Of a stretch of 64,000 nucleotides of DNA, positions 14,970 to 23,211 are shown one piece after another; position 1 is the first letter of the stretch, and each line of letters begins with the position of its first letter. The notes beneath the pieces were generated by a model. It was not told where the DNA came from. It saw only the letters and a list, made by a program, of their open reading frames with translations, and searched no databases. The DNA comes from Ohtaekwangia sp. GTDB lineage: Bacteria > Bacteroidota > Bacteroidia > Cytophagales > Cyclobacteriaceae. Location: positions 248,001 through 312,000 of the forward strand of contig JAJNPV010000017.1 in the NCBI GenBank assembly GCA_021155195.1, read 5' to 3'. Both the position numbers and the translations under genes were made by a program.

Positions 14970-16763
14970 TTACCGTCTTCCATCAAATGAAAACGAATAC
15001 CCGAAGTTTAGTCCGATTCGAAAAGATTGTGACAGCTTTTTCTGGCTAACAGTTTCAAATACGGTTTCAAAGAGTGGCTCTACATCAAAAATACGATACC
15101 CAATCCCATACCCAATAAATCCCTCAATGGTAAATCCATCGCCATCATTCTTTTGCATGAGTCTGCCACCCAACAAAACACCATACTCTGCGCGCTGCTC
15201 CGAAGCACTGGCTGTTAACAAACTACCAGGGGCCAATGGAAAATCAATGTTAGAAAAATAGCTGAGGTTAGTAAAACGAATTTCCTGGGCAAAGTACCAC
15301 ATGCCCGTTTTAATTGGATTATAAAACTTCTGCTTCACAGAAATTGCATAACCTCGATTGAATACTTCATCTTTAGGCACATCTGAATCCGCTGTATAAA
15401 AAGGATTACGAATGGCTTCAAACCCAAACTCATGCCCAAGCCGTTCTTCGTTGTAGAATTCAATGCCAAAAGGCATGGAACCAATAAATGAAAACGCTGG
15501 ATTTCCCTGAACGATTACCCCTTTATACTCTGAATACTGAGGGTTAAAGTAGTAAAATCCCTTCTTTGCTACTGTTGCATTTGCCTTGCTTTGTGCTTTG
15601 GCCAACGAATTTATTTCATTAGCCAATTTATTGTTTTCATAAATGGGTTTATAGTAACCCGACAATTTTCCATCCTCTTCATATAACTCCCACGTGCCTA
15701 CACGTAAATTGTTTTCAATGGTTCCTTTTGTTTGCAGCGAGCCGGAAGGAAAATATCCTGAGTACGTACCCTTGCCTTCCATAAACTTACATTCCCCTTC
15801 TAATTTGCCATCTTCAAAATAATAATTCCAAAGCCCCTCACTCATATCGTTTTGAATAAGGCCCTTCACTTTTAATTTACCCGATGGATAATACTCCCGA
15901 TACTCGCCACTGCCCGCCTGGTACGTAATCTCACTTTTTAGTTTACCACCAGGCTCATGTACGCTCCAGTATCCGTTTTTCTTTCCACCAACAAATCGTC
16001 CTGAAGAGCTTATTGTTCCATCTTCAAAATAATATTTCCATTCACCAGTTGGTTCATCATTTTCATAATGACCTTCAGATGAAATTTTTCCAGATGAATA
16101 GTAATGTTTCCATTCGCCATTTCTCCTGCCACTGATATAATCCCCTTCACTCTCTAATACTCCATCTTCAGTGAAGTAACGCCAATGTCCCGCATTTCGG
16201 GCACCTACACGCGGGCCTTCGGCAAGAACTTTTCCCGAATGGTAGTATTCCGTGTAGCGACCATGATCATTAGAATAGTCGATTTCGCCACGAAGTACTC
16301 CATCTTCAAAAAAAGTCTTCCACACACCTTCGCGCTTGTTATCAACATACGCACCGCTCTCTTTTAAGTCACCACTTTCATAATAAATTTTCCAAAGTCC
16401 TTCCCGTAATTTATTGTTAATGATTCCTTCCATACTTTTCTTCCCATTTTCATAAAAGTATTGCCACATTCCATAATTGGAATTTTGCCGAAGGATGCCT
16501 CGCATTTTTATATTACCCGTTTCATAGTAAAAATCCCAAACACCCGAAGTTTCATTATTTACAAATTGCCCTTTGGATTCAATATGTCCGTTAAGAAAGT
16601 ATGAAATGTAAGGGCCATTCAAAATGTTTTGAATGGTATCTTTAACCTGATAAACTTCCTTTATGTTTTTTTTGTCAGCGTCATGATAAGAGTAGCGTGT
16701 TACCCCCTGAGCATTGAGGGCAACCGGAACTAATAATAAACTAATGATGACAATGTTCTTCAT
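14970..16763 (-). CDS. YwqK/MORN-like repeat protein fused to an outer-membrane beta-barrel
   Basis: The 597-residue protein has a signal peptide (KNIVIISLLLVPVALNAQ). From about residue 48 to 378 it carries 14 tandem repeats of the pattern GxWxxYYExGxLxxxGxYxxxxxx, the 'toxin-antitoxin YwqK antitoxin' or MORN_2-like unit. Most repeats are 24 residues; the fifth, tenth and twelfth are 22. The last ~200 residues contain alternating amphipathic strands (e.g. FGFEAIRNPFYT, FTIEGFIGYGIGYRIF, SFRIGLNFGYSFSF), as in a small outer-membrane beta-barrel. The repeats would then sit in the periplasm or on the surface. No enzyme motif is seen. The 'antitoxin' name of the repeat family gives no guide to function here. 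Confidence 0.8.
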   Translation of the reverse strand: MKNIVIISLLLVPVALNAQGVTRYSYHDADKKNIKEVYQVKDTIQNILNGPYISYFLNGHIESKGQFVNNETSGVWDFYYETGNIKMRGILRQNSNYGMWQYFYENGKKSMEGIINNKLREGLWKIYYESGDLKESGAYVDNKREGVWKTFFEDGVLRGEIDYSNDHGRYTEYYHSGKVLAEGPRVGARNAGHWRYFTEDGVLESEGDYISGRRNGEWKHYYSSGKISSEGHYENDEPTGEWKYYFEDGTISSSGRFVGGKKNGYWSVHEPGGKLKSEITYQAGSGEYREYYPSGKLKVKGLIQNDMSEGLWNYYFEDGKLEGECKFMEGKGTYSGYFPSGSLQTKGTIENNLRVGTWELYEEDGKLSGYYKPIYENNKLANEINSLAKAQSKANATVAKKGFYYFNPQYSEYKGVIVQGNPAFSFIGSMPFGIEFYNEERLGHEFGFEAIRNPFYTADSDVPKDEVFNRGYAISVKQKFYNPIKTGMWYFAQEIRFTNLSYFSNIDFPLAPGSLLTASASEQRAEYGVLLGGRLMQKNDGDGFTIEGFIGYGIGYRIFDVEPLFETVFETVSQKKLSQSFRIGLNFGYSFSFDGRR

Positions 16764-16805
16764 GGAAAAACTGCAACCCCAAATTAATTAAACTTTGAGA
16801 GATTC

Positions 16806-17756
16806 TTATGAGAACGCCTTGGCAACTGCCGCTTTACCCCATTCCTCTTTTTCTTGCGCACTCCACAGTTCAGGATAAAACATAATTCGTTGGAAACGTG
16901 GGGGCAAATATTTTTGCCAATTGGTACCACCCGTTGCTTTAATGTCATCAGGATCGCGATGCAGGTAACGTCCTGCAGATCGCAAATGAGCCAACGGCCA
17001 CAGCACGTTTGACAACATATCCAATTCACGCAGCCGCTTAATTACTTCTGGTGATGTTGGGAAATTTTCATGATAAATTTTTCTGAGATTTTTAGTGCGA
17101 TACTTCATGCCTGTATCCATAAAAGTCTTCATGTACTTTTCTTCAAACTGCTGAAGTGTGAGCGTCTTTTTGCCTGAGGCTAACTCTGTTGCGCCACTTC
17201 GCCAATACAGATGTGATACTTGCTGTTCAATATCACTGTACTCCATCATAGATTCTCGAAACTCAACGTGAACCAGGTTTACCATGTCGGTACAACAAAT
17301 TTCTATTAACCGATATTGAGCTGATTGAAACCCCGATGCCGGCAAAAGAGACATTCTGAACTTCAAGAACTGATCCTTTTCCATACCTTCCACCATCACT
17401 GAAAAAGAATTCTCCAATAATTGGAAGTATCGAATGATTCGATCCAATCGGGCAATAAAAAATGGTTCTTCTATACCTTCTTTCTCAGCAATTTGTTCAA
17501 TCTCCCAAAGGATCAAATTAAAATACAGCTCAGTAATCTGATGATACAGAATAAAAACTTTCTCATCGGGGAATTGGGTTTTGGGATTTTGAAGACTTAA
17601 CAAAGTGTCAAGATGGATATAATCCCAGTAGGTTAAATAATCCGAATAAAGTAAGCCATCAAGGTAGGAAGATAAATCCTGCCCCATCACCGCATACTTT
17701 TGTTGAAGCTTTTTTAGCTGCTCGATAAGGGCCGGATCCAAAGAAGATTTGTCCAT
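16806..17756 (-). CDS. kynA: Tryptophan 2,3-dioxygenase
   Basis: The protein (316 residues) is an all-helical haem dioxygenase opening tryptophan to N-formylkynurenine. Motifs: MGQDLSSYLDGLLYSDYLTYWDYIHLDTLLSLQ near the N-terminus, FILYHQITELYFNLILWE carrying the active-site His, and C-terminal WPLAHLRSAGRYL with the probable proximal haem His followed by KATGGTNWQKYLPP (substrate loop). The open frame begins at 17789, but ATG 17756 gives the family's usual N-terminus. It is transcribed divergently from glutaryl-CoA dehydrogenase, which acts later in tryptophan/lysine breakdown. The intervening kynurenine genes are not in the window. Confidence 0.88.
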   Translation of the reverse strand: MDKSSLDPALIEQLKKLQQKYAVMGQDLSSYLDGLLYSDYLTYWDYIHLDTLLSLQNPKTQFPDEKVFILYHQITELYFNLILWEIEQIAEKEGIEEPFFIARLDRIIRYFQLLENSFSVMVEGMEKDQFLKFRMSLLPASGFQSAQYRLIEICCTDMVNLVHVEFRESMMEYSDIEQQVSHLYWRSGATELASGKKTLTLQQFEEKYMKTFMDTGMKYRTKNLRKIYHENFPTSPEVIKRLRELDMLSNVLWPLAHLRSAGRYLHRDPDDIKATGGTNWQKYLPPRFQRIMFYPELWSAQEKEEWGKAAVAKAFS

Positions 17757-17775
17757 AGAATTGTTAATACTTACG

Positions 17776-17783
17776 TAAATTTG
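17776..17783 (+). promoter_or_regulatory. Putative -7 element for gcdH
   Basis: TAAATTTG fits TAnnTTTG exactly, 25 bases before the ATG of the acyl-CoA dehydrogenase. A TTTG at 17748-17751 could be the -33 box, though the 24-base spacing is slightly long. The element lies inside the longer possible reading of the divergent dioxygenase gene, which supports the later start chosen for that gene. Confidence 0.4.
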
Positions 17784-17808
17784 ACCCATTCAAAACAATA
17801 TCCCAAAT

Positions 17809-19026
17809 ATGTCTGCCAACACTACCAAAACCAGCGTAAAAAAATCACTCAAGCAAGATCGATACGAGAATCCTGATTTCTATTTGCTCGATGATTTGCT
17901 TACGGAAGAACATAAACTTATTCGAAGTTCTATTCGCGATTTTGTTAAACGCGAAATCTCTCCTTACATAGAAGATTGGGCGCAGCAGGCATTGTTTCCT
18001 TATGAGATTGTAAAAAAGTTTGGTGATATCGGAGCCTTTGGTCCTACCATTCCTCAAGAGTATGGTGGTGGTGGATTGGATTACATCTCGTACGGAATCA
18101 TTATGCAGGAGATTGAACGTGGCGATTCGGGTATGCGAAGTACTGCATCTGTTCAAGGTTCTTTGGTGATGTATCCTATCCATAAGTTTGGAAGTGAAGA
18201 GCAGCGCAAAAAGTATTTGCCTAAACTAGCCAGTGGTGAATGGTTAGGTTGCTTCGGATTAACCGAGCCCGATCACGGTTCGAATCCCAGTGGCATGGTA
18301 ACTAATTTTAAAGATATGGGTGACCACTATCTTTTGAATGGTGCTAAGATGTGGATTTCAAATTCACCTAAGGCCGATGTTGCCGTTGTTTGGGCAAAGA
18401 ACGAAGCGGGAAGAATTCATGGATTAATTGTTGAGCGTGGCATGGCAGGATTTTCAACACCTGAAACACATGGCAAATGGTCCTTGCGCGCAAGCACTAC
18501 AGGCGAATTAGTTTTTGATAATGTAAAAGTTCCTAAAGAAAATTTACTGCCCGGCAAAAATGGATTAGGCGCCCCTATGATGTGCTTGGACTCAGCTCGC
18601 TATGGAATTGCCTGGGGCGCGTTGGGTGCTGCTATGGATTGTTACGACTCCGCCAGACGATATTCAATTGAACGCATTCAGTTCGGAAAGCCGATTGGGT
18701 CGTTTCAATTGATTCAAAAGAAATTAGCGGAGATGCTTACAGAGATTACTAAAACGCAATTGCTCAATTGGAGATTGGGTGTTTTGATGAATGAAGGCAA
18801 AGCAACTACTGCCCAAATTTCATTGGCGAAACGAAACAGTGTAAATCTTGCATTGGAAATTGCGCGTGAAGCTCGCCAAATACATGGCGGCATGGGTATT
18901 ACAGGAGAATATCCAATCATGCGCCACATGATGAATTTAGAATCGGTTGTTACCTATGAAGGAACACATGACATCCACTTATTAATTTTAGGAAACCACA
19001 TTACTGGAATACCAGCGTTTGTTTGA
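17809..19026 (+). CDS. gcdH: Acyl-CoA dehydrogenase, glutaryl-CoA dehydrogenase type
   Basis: This 405-residue flavoprotein follows the glutaryl-CoA dehydrogenase pattern: GFGLTEPDHGSNP-like FAD/substrate segment (CFGLTEPDHGSNPSG), KMWISNSPKADV, SLRASTTGELVFDNVKVP, FGKPIGSFQLIQKKLAEMLTEI, IHGGMGI and the C-terminal TYEGTHDIHLLILG, in which Glu384 would be the catalytic base. It would oxidise and decarboxylate glutaryl-CoA to crotonyl-CoA in tryptophan and lysine degradation. The divergent tryptophan dioxygenase supports this. wecB starts on the last base of its stop codon (TGATG), so the two are translationally coupled even though their roles look unrelated. Confidence 0.85.
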   Translation: MSANTTKTSVKKSLKQDRYENPDFYLLDDLLTEEHKLIRSSIRDFVKREISPYIEDWAQQALFPYEIVKKFGDIGAFGPTIPQEYGGGGLDYISYGIIMQEIERGDSGMRSTASVQGSLVMYPIHKFGSEEQRKKYLPKLASGEWLGCFGLTEPDHGSNPSGMVTNFKDMGDHYLLNGAKMWISNSPKADVAVVWAKNEAGRIHGLIVERGMAGFSTPETHGKWSLRASTTGELVFDNVKVPKENLLPGKNGLGAPMMCLDSARYGIAWGALGAAMDCYDSARRYSIERIQFGKPIGSFQLIQKKLAEMLTEITKTQLLNWRLGVLMNEGKATTAQISLAKRNSVNLALEIAREARQIHGGMGITGEYPIMRHMMNLESVVTYEGTHDIHLLILGNHITGIPAFV

Positions 19027-20099
19027 TGAAAGTAACTACAATCCTTGGTGCGCGCCCTCAATTCGTAAAAGCTGCCGTTGTTTCCCGCGAGTTAAAGAAA
19101 TCTGGTATTGATGAAGTGATCGTTCACACCGGTCAACACTTTGATACCAACATGAGCCAAGTATTCTTCGATGAGATGGAGATACCAACCCCCGATTATA
19201 ATCTTGAGATTAGCGGACTTAATCATGGCGCCATGACAGGCCGCATGCTTGAGAAAATTGAAGAAGTCCTTCTTAAAGAAAAACCAGATTATGTGCTGGT
19301 GTATGGCGACACTAATTCAACACTGGCAGGTGCCCTAGCAGCCTCTAAATTACATATTCCTGTTGCTCATGTTGAAGCCGGACTGAGAAGTTTCGAAATG
19401 AAAATGCCTGAAGAAGTAAATCGCATTTTAACCGATCGTATCAGTTCTTTACTCTTCTGCCCTACCACTGCGGCAATCAAAAATCTTGATGCAGAGGGCT
19501 ATAATAATATTGATTGCAAAATTGTTCTATCAGGTGATGTGATGTATGATGCCGTTCAATTCTATCAATCCAAAATAGAAACCAATGCAACGGTTCTTCA
19601 AAAAGAAAAATTGGAAGGCAAGCCTTTTGTACTTGCAACCTTACACCGGGCAGAAAACACAAATGATCCCGCGCGACTAAAAGAAATTTGTGAGGCCTTC
19701 AATGAAATCAACCAGCAAGTAAAAATTGTTTTACCGCTTCATCCCAGAACGAAATCATTTCTTTCCTCACAGGGAATAAAATTGAACGCCCACGTGATTG
19801 ATCCCGTTGGATATTTCGATATGCTTGCTTTGTTAAAAAATTGCAGCATGGTTATGACCGATAGTGGCGGCCTGCAAAAGGAAGCCTACTTCTTTAGTAA
19901 GTTTTGTATCACCTTACGCGATCAAACAGAATGGGTTGAGTTGGTTGAAGTAGGCGCAAATACCCTCGCAGGTGCAAGTAAAAAAAATATAATCGATAAG
20001 TCTAAAGCAAATTATAATAAGACCCTAAAAATTCAAGAAGGATTGTATGGCGATGGTCATGCCGCAGCCATCATTGCAAAGCACCTTACAAAGTCCTAA
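19026..20099 (+). CDS. wecB: UDP-N-acetylglucosamine 2-epimerase (non-hydrolysing)
   Basis: The 357-residue enzyme interconverts UDP-GlcNAc and UDP-ManNAc, a precursor for surface polysaccharides. Typical motifs: ILGARPQFVKAAVVSREL at the start, VIVHTGQHFDTNMS, LVYGDTNSTLAGALAASKL, VAHVEAGLRSFEMKMPEEVNRILTDRIS, LHPRTKS and MTDSGGLQKEA. The ATG at 19026 overlaps the stop of gcdH by one base; the TTG one codon earlier is less likely. Its 3' end overlaps the convergent DUF1573 gene by four bases. It lies 10 kb from the polysaccharide region, whose sugar supply it may still serve. Confidence 0.92.
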   Translation: MKVTTILGARPQFVKAAVVSRELKKSGIDEVIVHTGQHFDTNMSQVFFDEMEIPTPDYNLEISGLNHGAMTGRMLEKIEEVLLKEKPDYVLVYGDTNSTLAGALAASKLHIPVAHVEAGLRSFEMKMPEEVNRILTDRISSLLFCPTTAAIKNLDAEGYNNIDCKIVLSGDVMYDAVQFYQSKIETNATVLQKEKLEGKPFVLATLHRAENTNDPARLKEICEAFNEINQQVKIVLPLHPRTKSFLSSQGIKLNAHVIDPVGYFDMLALLKNCSMVMTDSGGLQKEAYFFSKFCITLRDQTEWVELVEVGANTLAGASKKNIIDKSKANYNKTLKIQEGLYGDGHAAAIIAKHLTKS

Positions 20100-21172
20100 T
20101 CTTCAATGTATCCGCTCAAGGTGATTCGCTGAACGGGATTTCGCGGATCATTTGAGTAAATAGTGACCGCTTTGTTTTGAGTTCCCATTCTTCCTTCGGT
20201 AATAAGAGTAATCTTTACCTGAGCAGTCTCGCCTGGCTTGATCGTTTTCTTATCTGTTGTTGCAATCACGCAAGAACAATTGCTTTGAACGCTTCTGATC
20301 TCCAAGTTTGTTTTTCCTTTGTTCTGGAAGGGTATTGAGTTTTCGACTTTTGTACCCTTTCTCACCCGCGCAAAATCTATTGCATAATTTGAGATCAGAA
20401 GAGCCGGAGCTTTGGCTATTACCTCAGGACTGGCTGTAGGAAAATATTCCTCCACCGTGGTGTAAATAGAAAATGACTTGATTGGATTTTGAGCATCGGT
20501 TGTATGAAGATTTATCTTATCAGAAAGAAATCCATACTCGTTTCGCTTCGAAGCATCGTAAGTGATCTTTATTAAGCCATTTGCACCTGCATTGAGTGAA
20601 TCTGGAGTTATAATCTTTATGTACTCGGGTGCATCTACCTGGGTAAATTTAATTACAGATTCGCTGGCATTACGCACATCGAATTGTTGAGTTTCTGCTG
20701 GTTTGTTCAGATAAAGCTTACCGAGATTAAAAGAACTATTCTTAAATCGTAGTGCGCCATTTGCAGCAGTCAGCGTAGTCGTCTTGTCCGATCGCTTGTC
20801 AACCACCATTCCTTTAATTTGGAGAACGATGGGATTACGATCATGATCAGTTGTTACCGTTAGTGTTTTATTGAAATACCCAGGACGACCTTTAGGATCA
20901 AAACTAGCTTTGATAAACCCATTTTTACCAATCGCGATAGGTTCCTTGGACCAACCGGGCGTAGTGCATCCACAGGAAGCTTGTACCGTTAAAATCTTAA
21001 CCGGACGAACACTATTGTTGGTGAATGTAAACTCGTAAACTGCGGCCCCATCAGCTTCAATAATTTCCCCAAAGTCGTGTGTCTTTTCAGTGAATTGAAG
21101 GGGTTCAGACAATTGCCCATAAGCCCGCACACATCCCACTAGAACTAAAAAAGAAAAAACTCTAAACTTCAT
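20096..21172 (-). CDS. DUF1573 protein, possible lipoprotein
   Basis: The 358-residue protein has two DUF1573 modules (immunoglobulin-like ASPM/HYDIN-type folds): the first with EKTHDFGEI and ASCGCTTPGW (about residues 25-120), the second with YAIDFARVRKGTKVENSIPFQNKG and SNCSCVIATTDK near the C-terminus; a less regular Ig-like stretch separates them. The signal peptide contains LVGC, a fair lipobox with Cys14; SPI cleavage after AYG is the alternative. DUF1573 proteins are abundant in Bacteroidota and their role is unknown. ATG 21172 is preferred over 21196 because a perfect -7 box lies between the two. Confidence 0.85.
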   Translation of the reverse strand: MKFRVFSFLVLVGCVRAYGQLSEPLQFTEKTHDFGEIIEADGAAVYEFTFTNNSVRPVKILTVQASCGCTTPGWSKEPIAIGKNGFIKASFDPKGRPGYFNKTLTVTTDHDRNPIVLQIKGMVVDKRSDKTTTLTAANGALRFKNSSFNLGKLYLNKPAETQQFDVRNASESVIKFTQVDAPEYIKIITPDSLNAGANGLIKITYDASKRNEYGFLSDKINLHTTDAQNPIKSFSIYTTVEEYFPTASPEVIAKAPALLISNYAIDFARVRKGTKVENSIPFQNKGKTNLEIRSVQSNCSCVIATTDKKTIKPGETAQVKITLITEGRMGTQNKAVTIYSNDPRNPVQRITLSGYIED

Positions 21173-21176
21173 TGCA

Positions 21177-21184
21177 CAAAGGTA
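21177..21184 (-). promoter_or_regulatory. Putative -7 element, possibly leaderless DUF1573 mRNA
   Basis: On the minus strand TACCTTTG matches TAnnTTTG and its last G is only 4 bases before the ATG at 21172, so transcription would begin at or near the start codon. The divergent trpS has a similar arrangement, TTTCTTTG (21217-21224) ending 5 bases before its ATG. Confidence 0.45.
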
Positions 21185-21229
21185 CTGCTTACTCACAACT
21201 TTTGAAATTCTTTCATTTTCTTTGCACCT

Positions 21230-22198
21230 ATGGCACGAATCTTAACAGGAATACAAAGCAGTGGGAAGCCACATTTAGGAAATTTATTGGGAGCAATCAT
21301 ACCCGCCATTCGTCTTTCGCATGAGCCTGGCAATGAATCATTTTTTTTTATTGCTGATCTTCACTCACTAACAACCATTAAGGATGCCAAGCAGCGAATA
21401 GCCAACGTGCAGGCAGTAGCAGCCGCATGGCTTGCTTTCGGATTTGATGTTGAAAAAAATCTTCTGTATCGCCAAAGCAGAATTCCTGAGGTGTGCGAAC
21501 TCACCTGGTATTTGAATTGCTTCACCCCTTTTCCAATGCTTGCCAATGCGCATTCATTCAAAGACAAGGCTGATAAACTATCGGATGTTAATGCAGGCCT
21601 ATTTACCTACCCTGTGTTGATGACCGCAGACATTATTTTATATGATGCCAACTTTGTTCCAGTCGGGAAAGATCAACGTCAGCATTTAGAAATGGCGCGC
21701 GACATTGCAAGCTCATTTAATAATCAATATGGCGAAACCTTTGTGCTTCCTGAAGCAAAGATTGAAGAAGATGTGATGACGGTGCCAGGAACAGATGGGC
21801 AAAAAATGAGTAAGTCGTACGGAAATATAATTGACATTTTTGTTAGTGATAAGGATTTGCGCAAACAAGTTATGTCGATCGTCACTGATAGCACACCTGT
21901 TGAAGCTCCTAAGAATCCTGATACCGATAATGTGTTTGCGATCTACAAACTAATTGCAACATCAGCTCAAACAGAAGCACTAAGACAAAAATACCTGGCA
22001 GGGAATTTTGGATATGGTCATGCAAAGCAGGAATTATTCGAGCTAATCGTTGAAAAATACTCGAAAGAAAGAGAGGCTTTCAATTTCTATATGAGTAATC
22101 CTGATGAACTGGAGAGAAAGCTTAAAGCAAGCGAAGAGAAGGCTACAATAATTGCAAAAAAAGTTTTGGATAAGGTTAGAACGAAGTTAGGATATTAA
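21230..22198 (+). CDS. trpS: Tryptophanyl-tRNA synthetase
   Basis: The 322-residue class I synthetase charges tRNA-Trp. The HIGH-equivalent motif is SGKPHLGNLLGA at residue 12 and the KMSKS loop is GQKMSKSYGN near 195. GKDQRQHLEMARDIA between them is typical of bacterial TrpRS. Length is normal for the family. The start follows TTTGCACCT with no Shine-Dalgarno sequence. The gene converges on a small secreted protein with only two bases between the stop codons. Confidence 0.95.
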   Translation: MARILTGIQSSGKPHLGNLLGAIIPAIRLSHEPGNESFFFIADLHSLTTIKDAKQRIANVQAVAAAWLAFGFDVEKNLLYRQSRIPEVCELTWYLNCFTPFPMLANAHSFKDKADKLSDVNAGLFTYPVLMTADIILYDANFVPVGKDQRQHLEMARDIASSFNNQYGETFVLPEAKIEEDVMTVPGTDGQKMSKSYGNIIDIFVSDKDLRKQVMSIVTDSTPVEAPKNPDTDNVFAIYKLIATSAQTEALRQKYLAGNFGYGHAKQELFELIVEKYSKEREAFNFYMSNPDELERKLKASEEKATIIAKKVLDKVRTKLGY

Positions 22199-22200
22199 TC

Positions 22201-22713
22201 TTAGTCCTTAAGACTTTTGGAAATCGTCTGGAAATCCTTTTTTAGTAACTCTGCATTATCTAAAATTGTCCAGTTTAGAATTTTGTAGAAATGAGTTTTT
22301 GATTCTACCGCTGTAATCAGCATAAAAAAATCTGTCTCTTCCTCAGTCCAATACAATTCTACTTGCGAACAATCATTTCCATTTGCTTTAAATTGGATAG
22401 CATTTTTTAAGGCTCTTTTTTCATTTTCAACCTTATAATCTTTAATGAATTCGTCTAAGAAGTTTTGAGAGTCAGTGAATTTAATTCCAAGGGACTCTAA
22501 TTGATCCTTTGCATCATCAATCACAATGATATATGCTTCTTTGGTGGTACTCTGATACTGAATAGATGCAACATCATTCAATTCATATGTTTTAACCATA
22601 TAATCAGGAAGGTTCATCTTAAACACGTGACCACCAATACGCTCTGTAAATTTTGTTTGGCAGTAGCCCGACAGGGTTGATACAAACAGAATAATTATAC
22701 TTAGTCGTTTCAT
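22201..22713 (-). CDS. Secreted protein of unknown function
   Basis: The 170-residue protein has a signal peptide (KRLSIIILFVSTLSGYCQ) and a compact alpha/beta domain with several aromatic strands (e.g. VELYWTEEETDFFMLITAVES, FYKILNWTILDN). This resembles the small photosystem-II PsbP/DUF1795-like folds seen in secreted Bacteroidota proteins, but I cannot assign a family with confidence. Its ATG overlaps the stop of the upstream 136-residue gene by four bases, so the two are likely co-translated. Confidence 0.6.
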   Translation of the reverse strand: MKRLSIIILFVSTLSGYCQTKFTERIGGHVFKMNLPDYMVKTYELNDVASIQYQSTTKEAYIIVIDDAKDQLESLGIKFTDSQNFLDEFIKDYKVENEKRALKNAIQFKANGNDCSQVELYWTEEETDFFMLITAVESKTHFYKILNWTILDNAELLKKDFQTISKSLKD

Positions 22714-23120
22714 GATTTAGCCGTCCAAACAACCTTTTGCTGGCCATTGCCTTCATTCAAAATTATTCTAAGGGGTCCAGGAACAATTGCTAATTTAGTT
22801 TCCTTACCAGGCATGGAATCCACTTCTACGTACACACCTTCTTTAGGACCTACCGAAAATTCGTTTTTTCCACTTACGATATATGATTTGGCAAAGTAGG
22901 CGATCGGATATAATACATCTGTATCCGGACAAAACTCATCATGAATATCTTGCAAGACATCTTCCAAATATTCTCCAAACTTTACTTGAATTGAATCTTC
23001 CAAATCGTGAAGCTCTTCTTCCAGATCATCGTATTTAGGATTGTTATAATCGATTTTGCTTAACTCATTTCTTCGAATTGCAATTTCTTGTATTGCTGTA
23101 TCAAGATCTTTTACTTCCAT
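22710..23120 (-). CDS. Small cytosolic protein of unknown function
   Basis: The 136-residue protein has no signal peptide. The first ~60 residues are highly charged helix (DLDTAIQEIAIRRNELSKI and DLEEELHDLEDSIQ), probably a coiled coil. The second half is beta-rich with VLYPIAYFAKSYIV and VEVDSMPGKETKLAIVPGPLRIIL. I do not recognise the family. It is the first gene of a two-gene unit with the secreted protein at 22201 and is divergent from HPPD. Confidence 0.6.
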   Translation of the reverse strand: MEVKDLDTAIQEIAIRRNELSKIDYNNPKYDDLEEELHDLEDSIQVKFGEYLEDVLQDIHDEFCPDTDVLYPIAYFAKSYIVSGKNEFSVGPKEGVYVEVDSMPGKETKLAIVPGPLRIILNEGNGQQKVVWTAKS

Positions 23121-23182
23121 ATCAATGCTATTTTATGTCAAGTTTATGGAAATGAGGGCTAAATTAAAACTCCAAGATTGAT

Positions 23183-23190
23183 TAATTTTG
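23183..23190 (+). promoter_or_regulatory. Putative -7 element for hppD
   Basis: TAATTTTG fits TAnnTTTG and lies 21 bases before ATG 23212. It overlaps the upstream TTG at 23188 that would otherwise extend the frame, so it supports the shorter protein. Confidence 0.42.
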
Positions 23191-23211
23191 GCGATTCAAC
23201 ATTACCGCATT

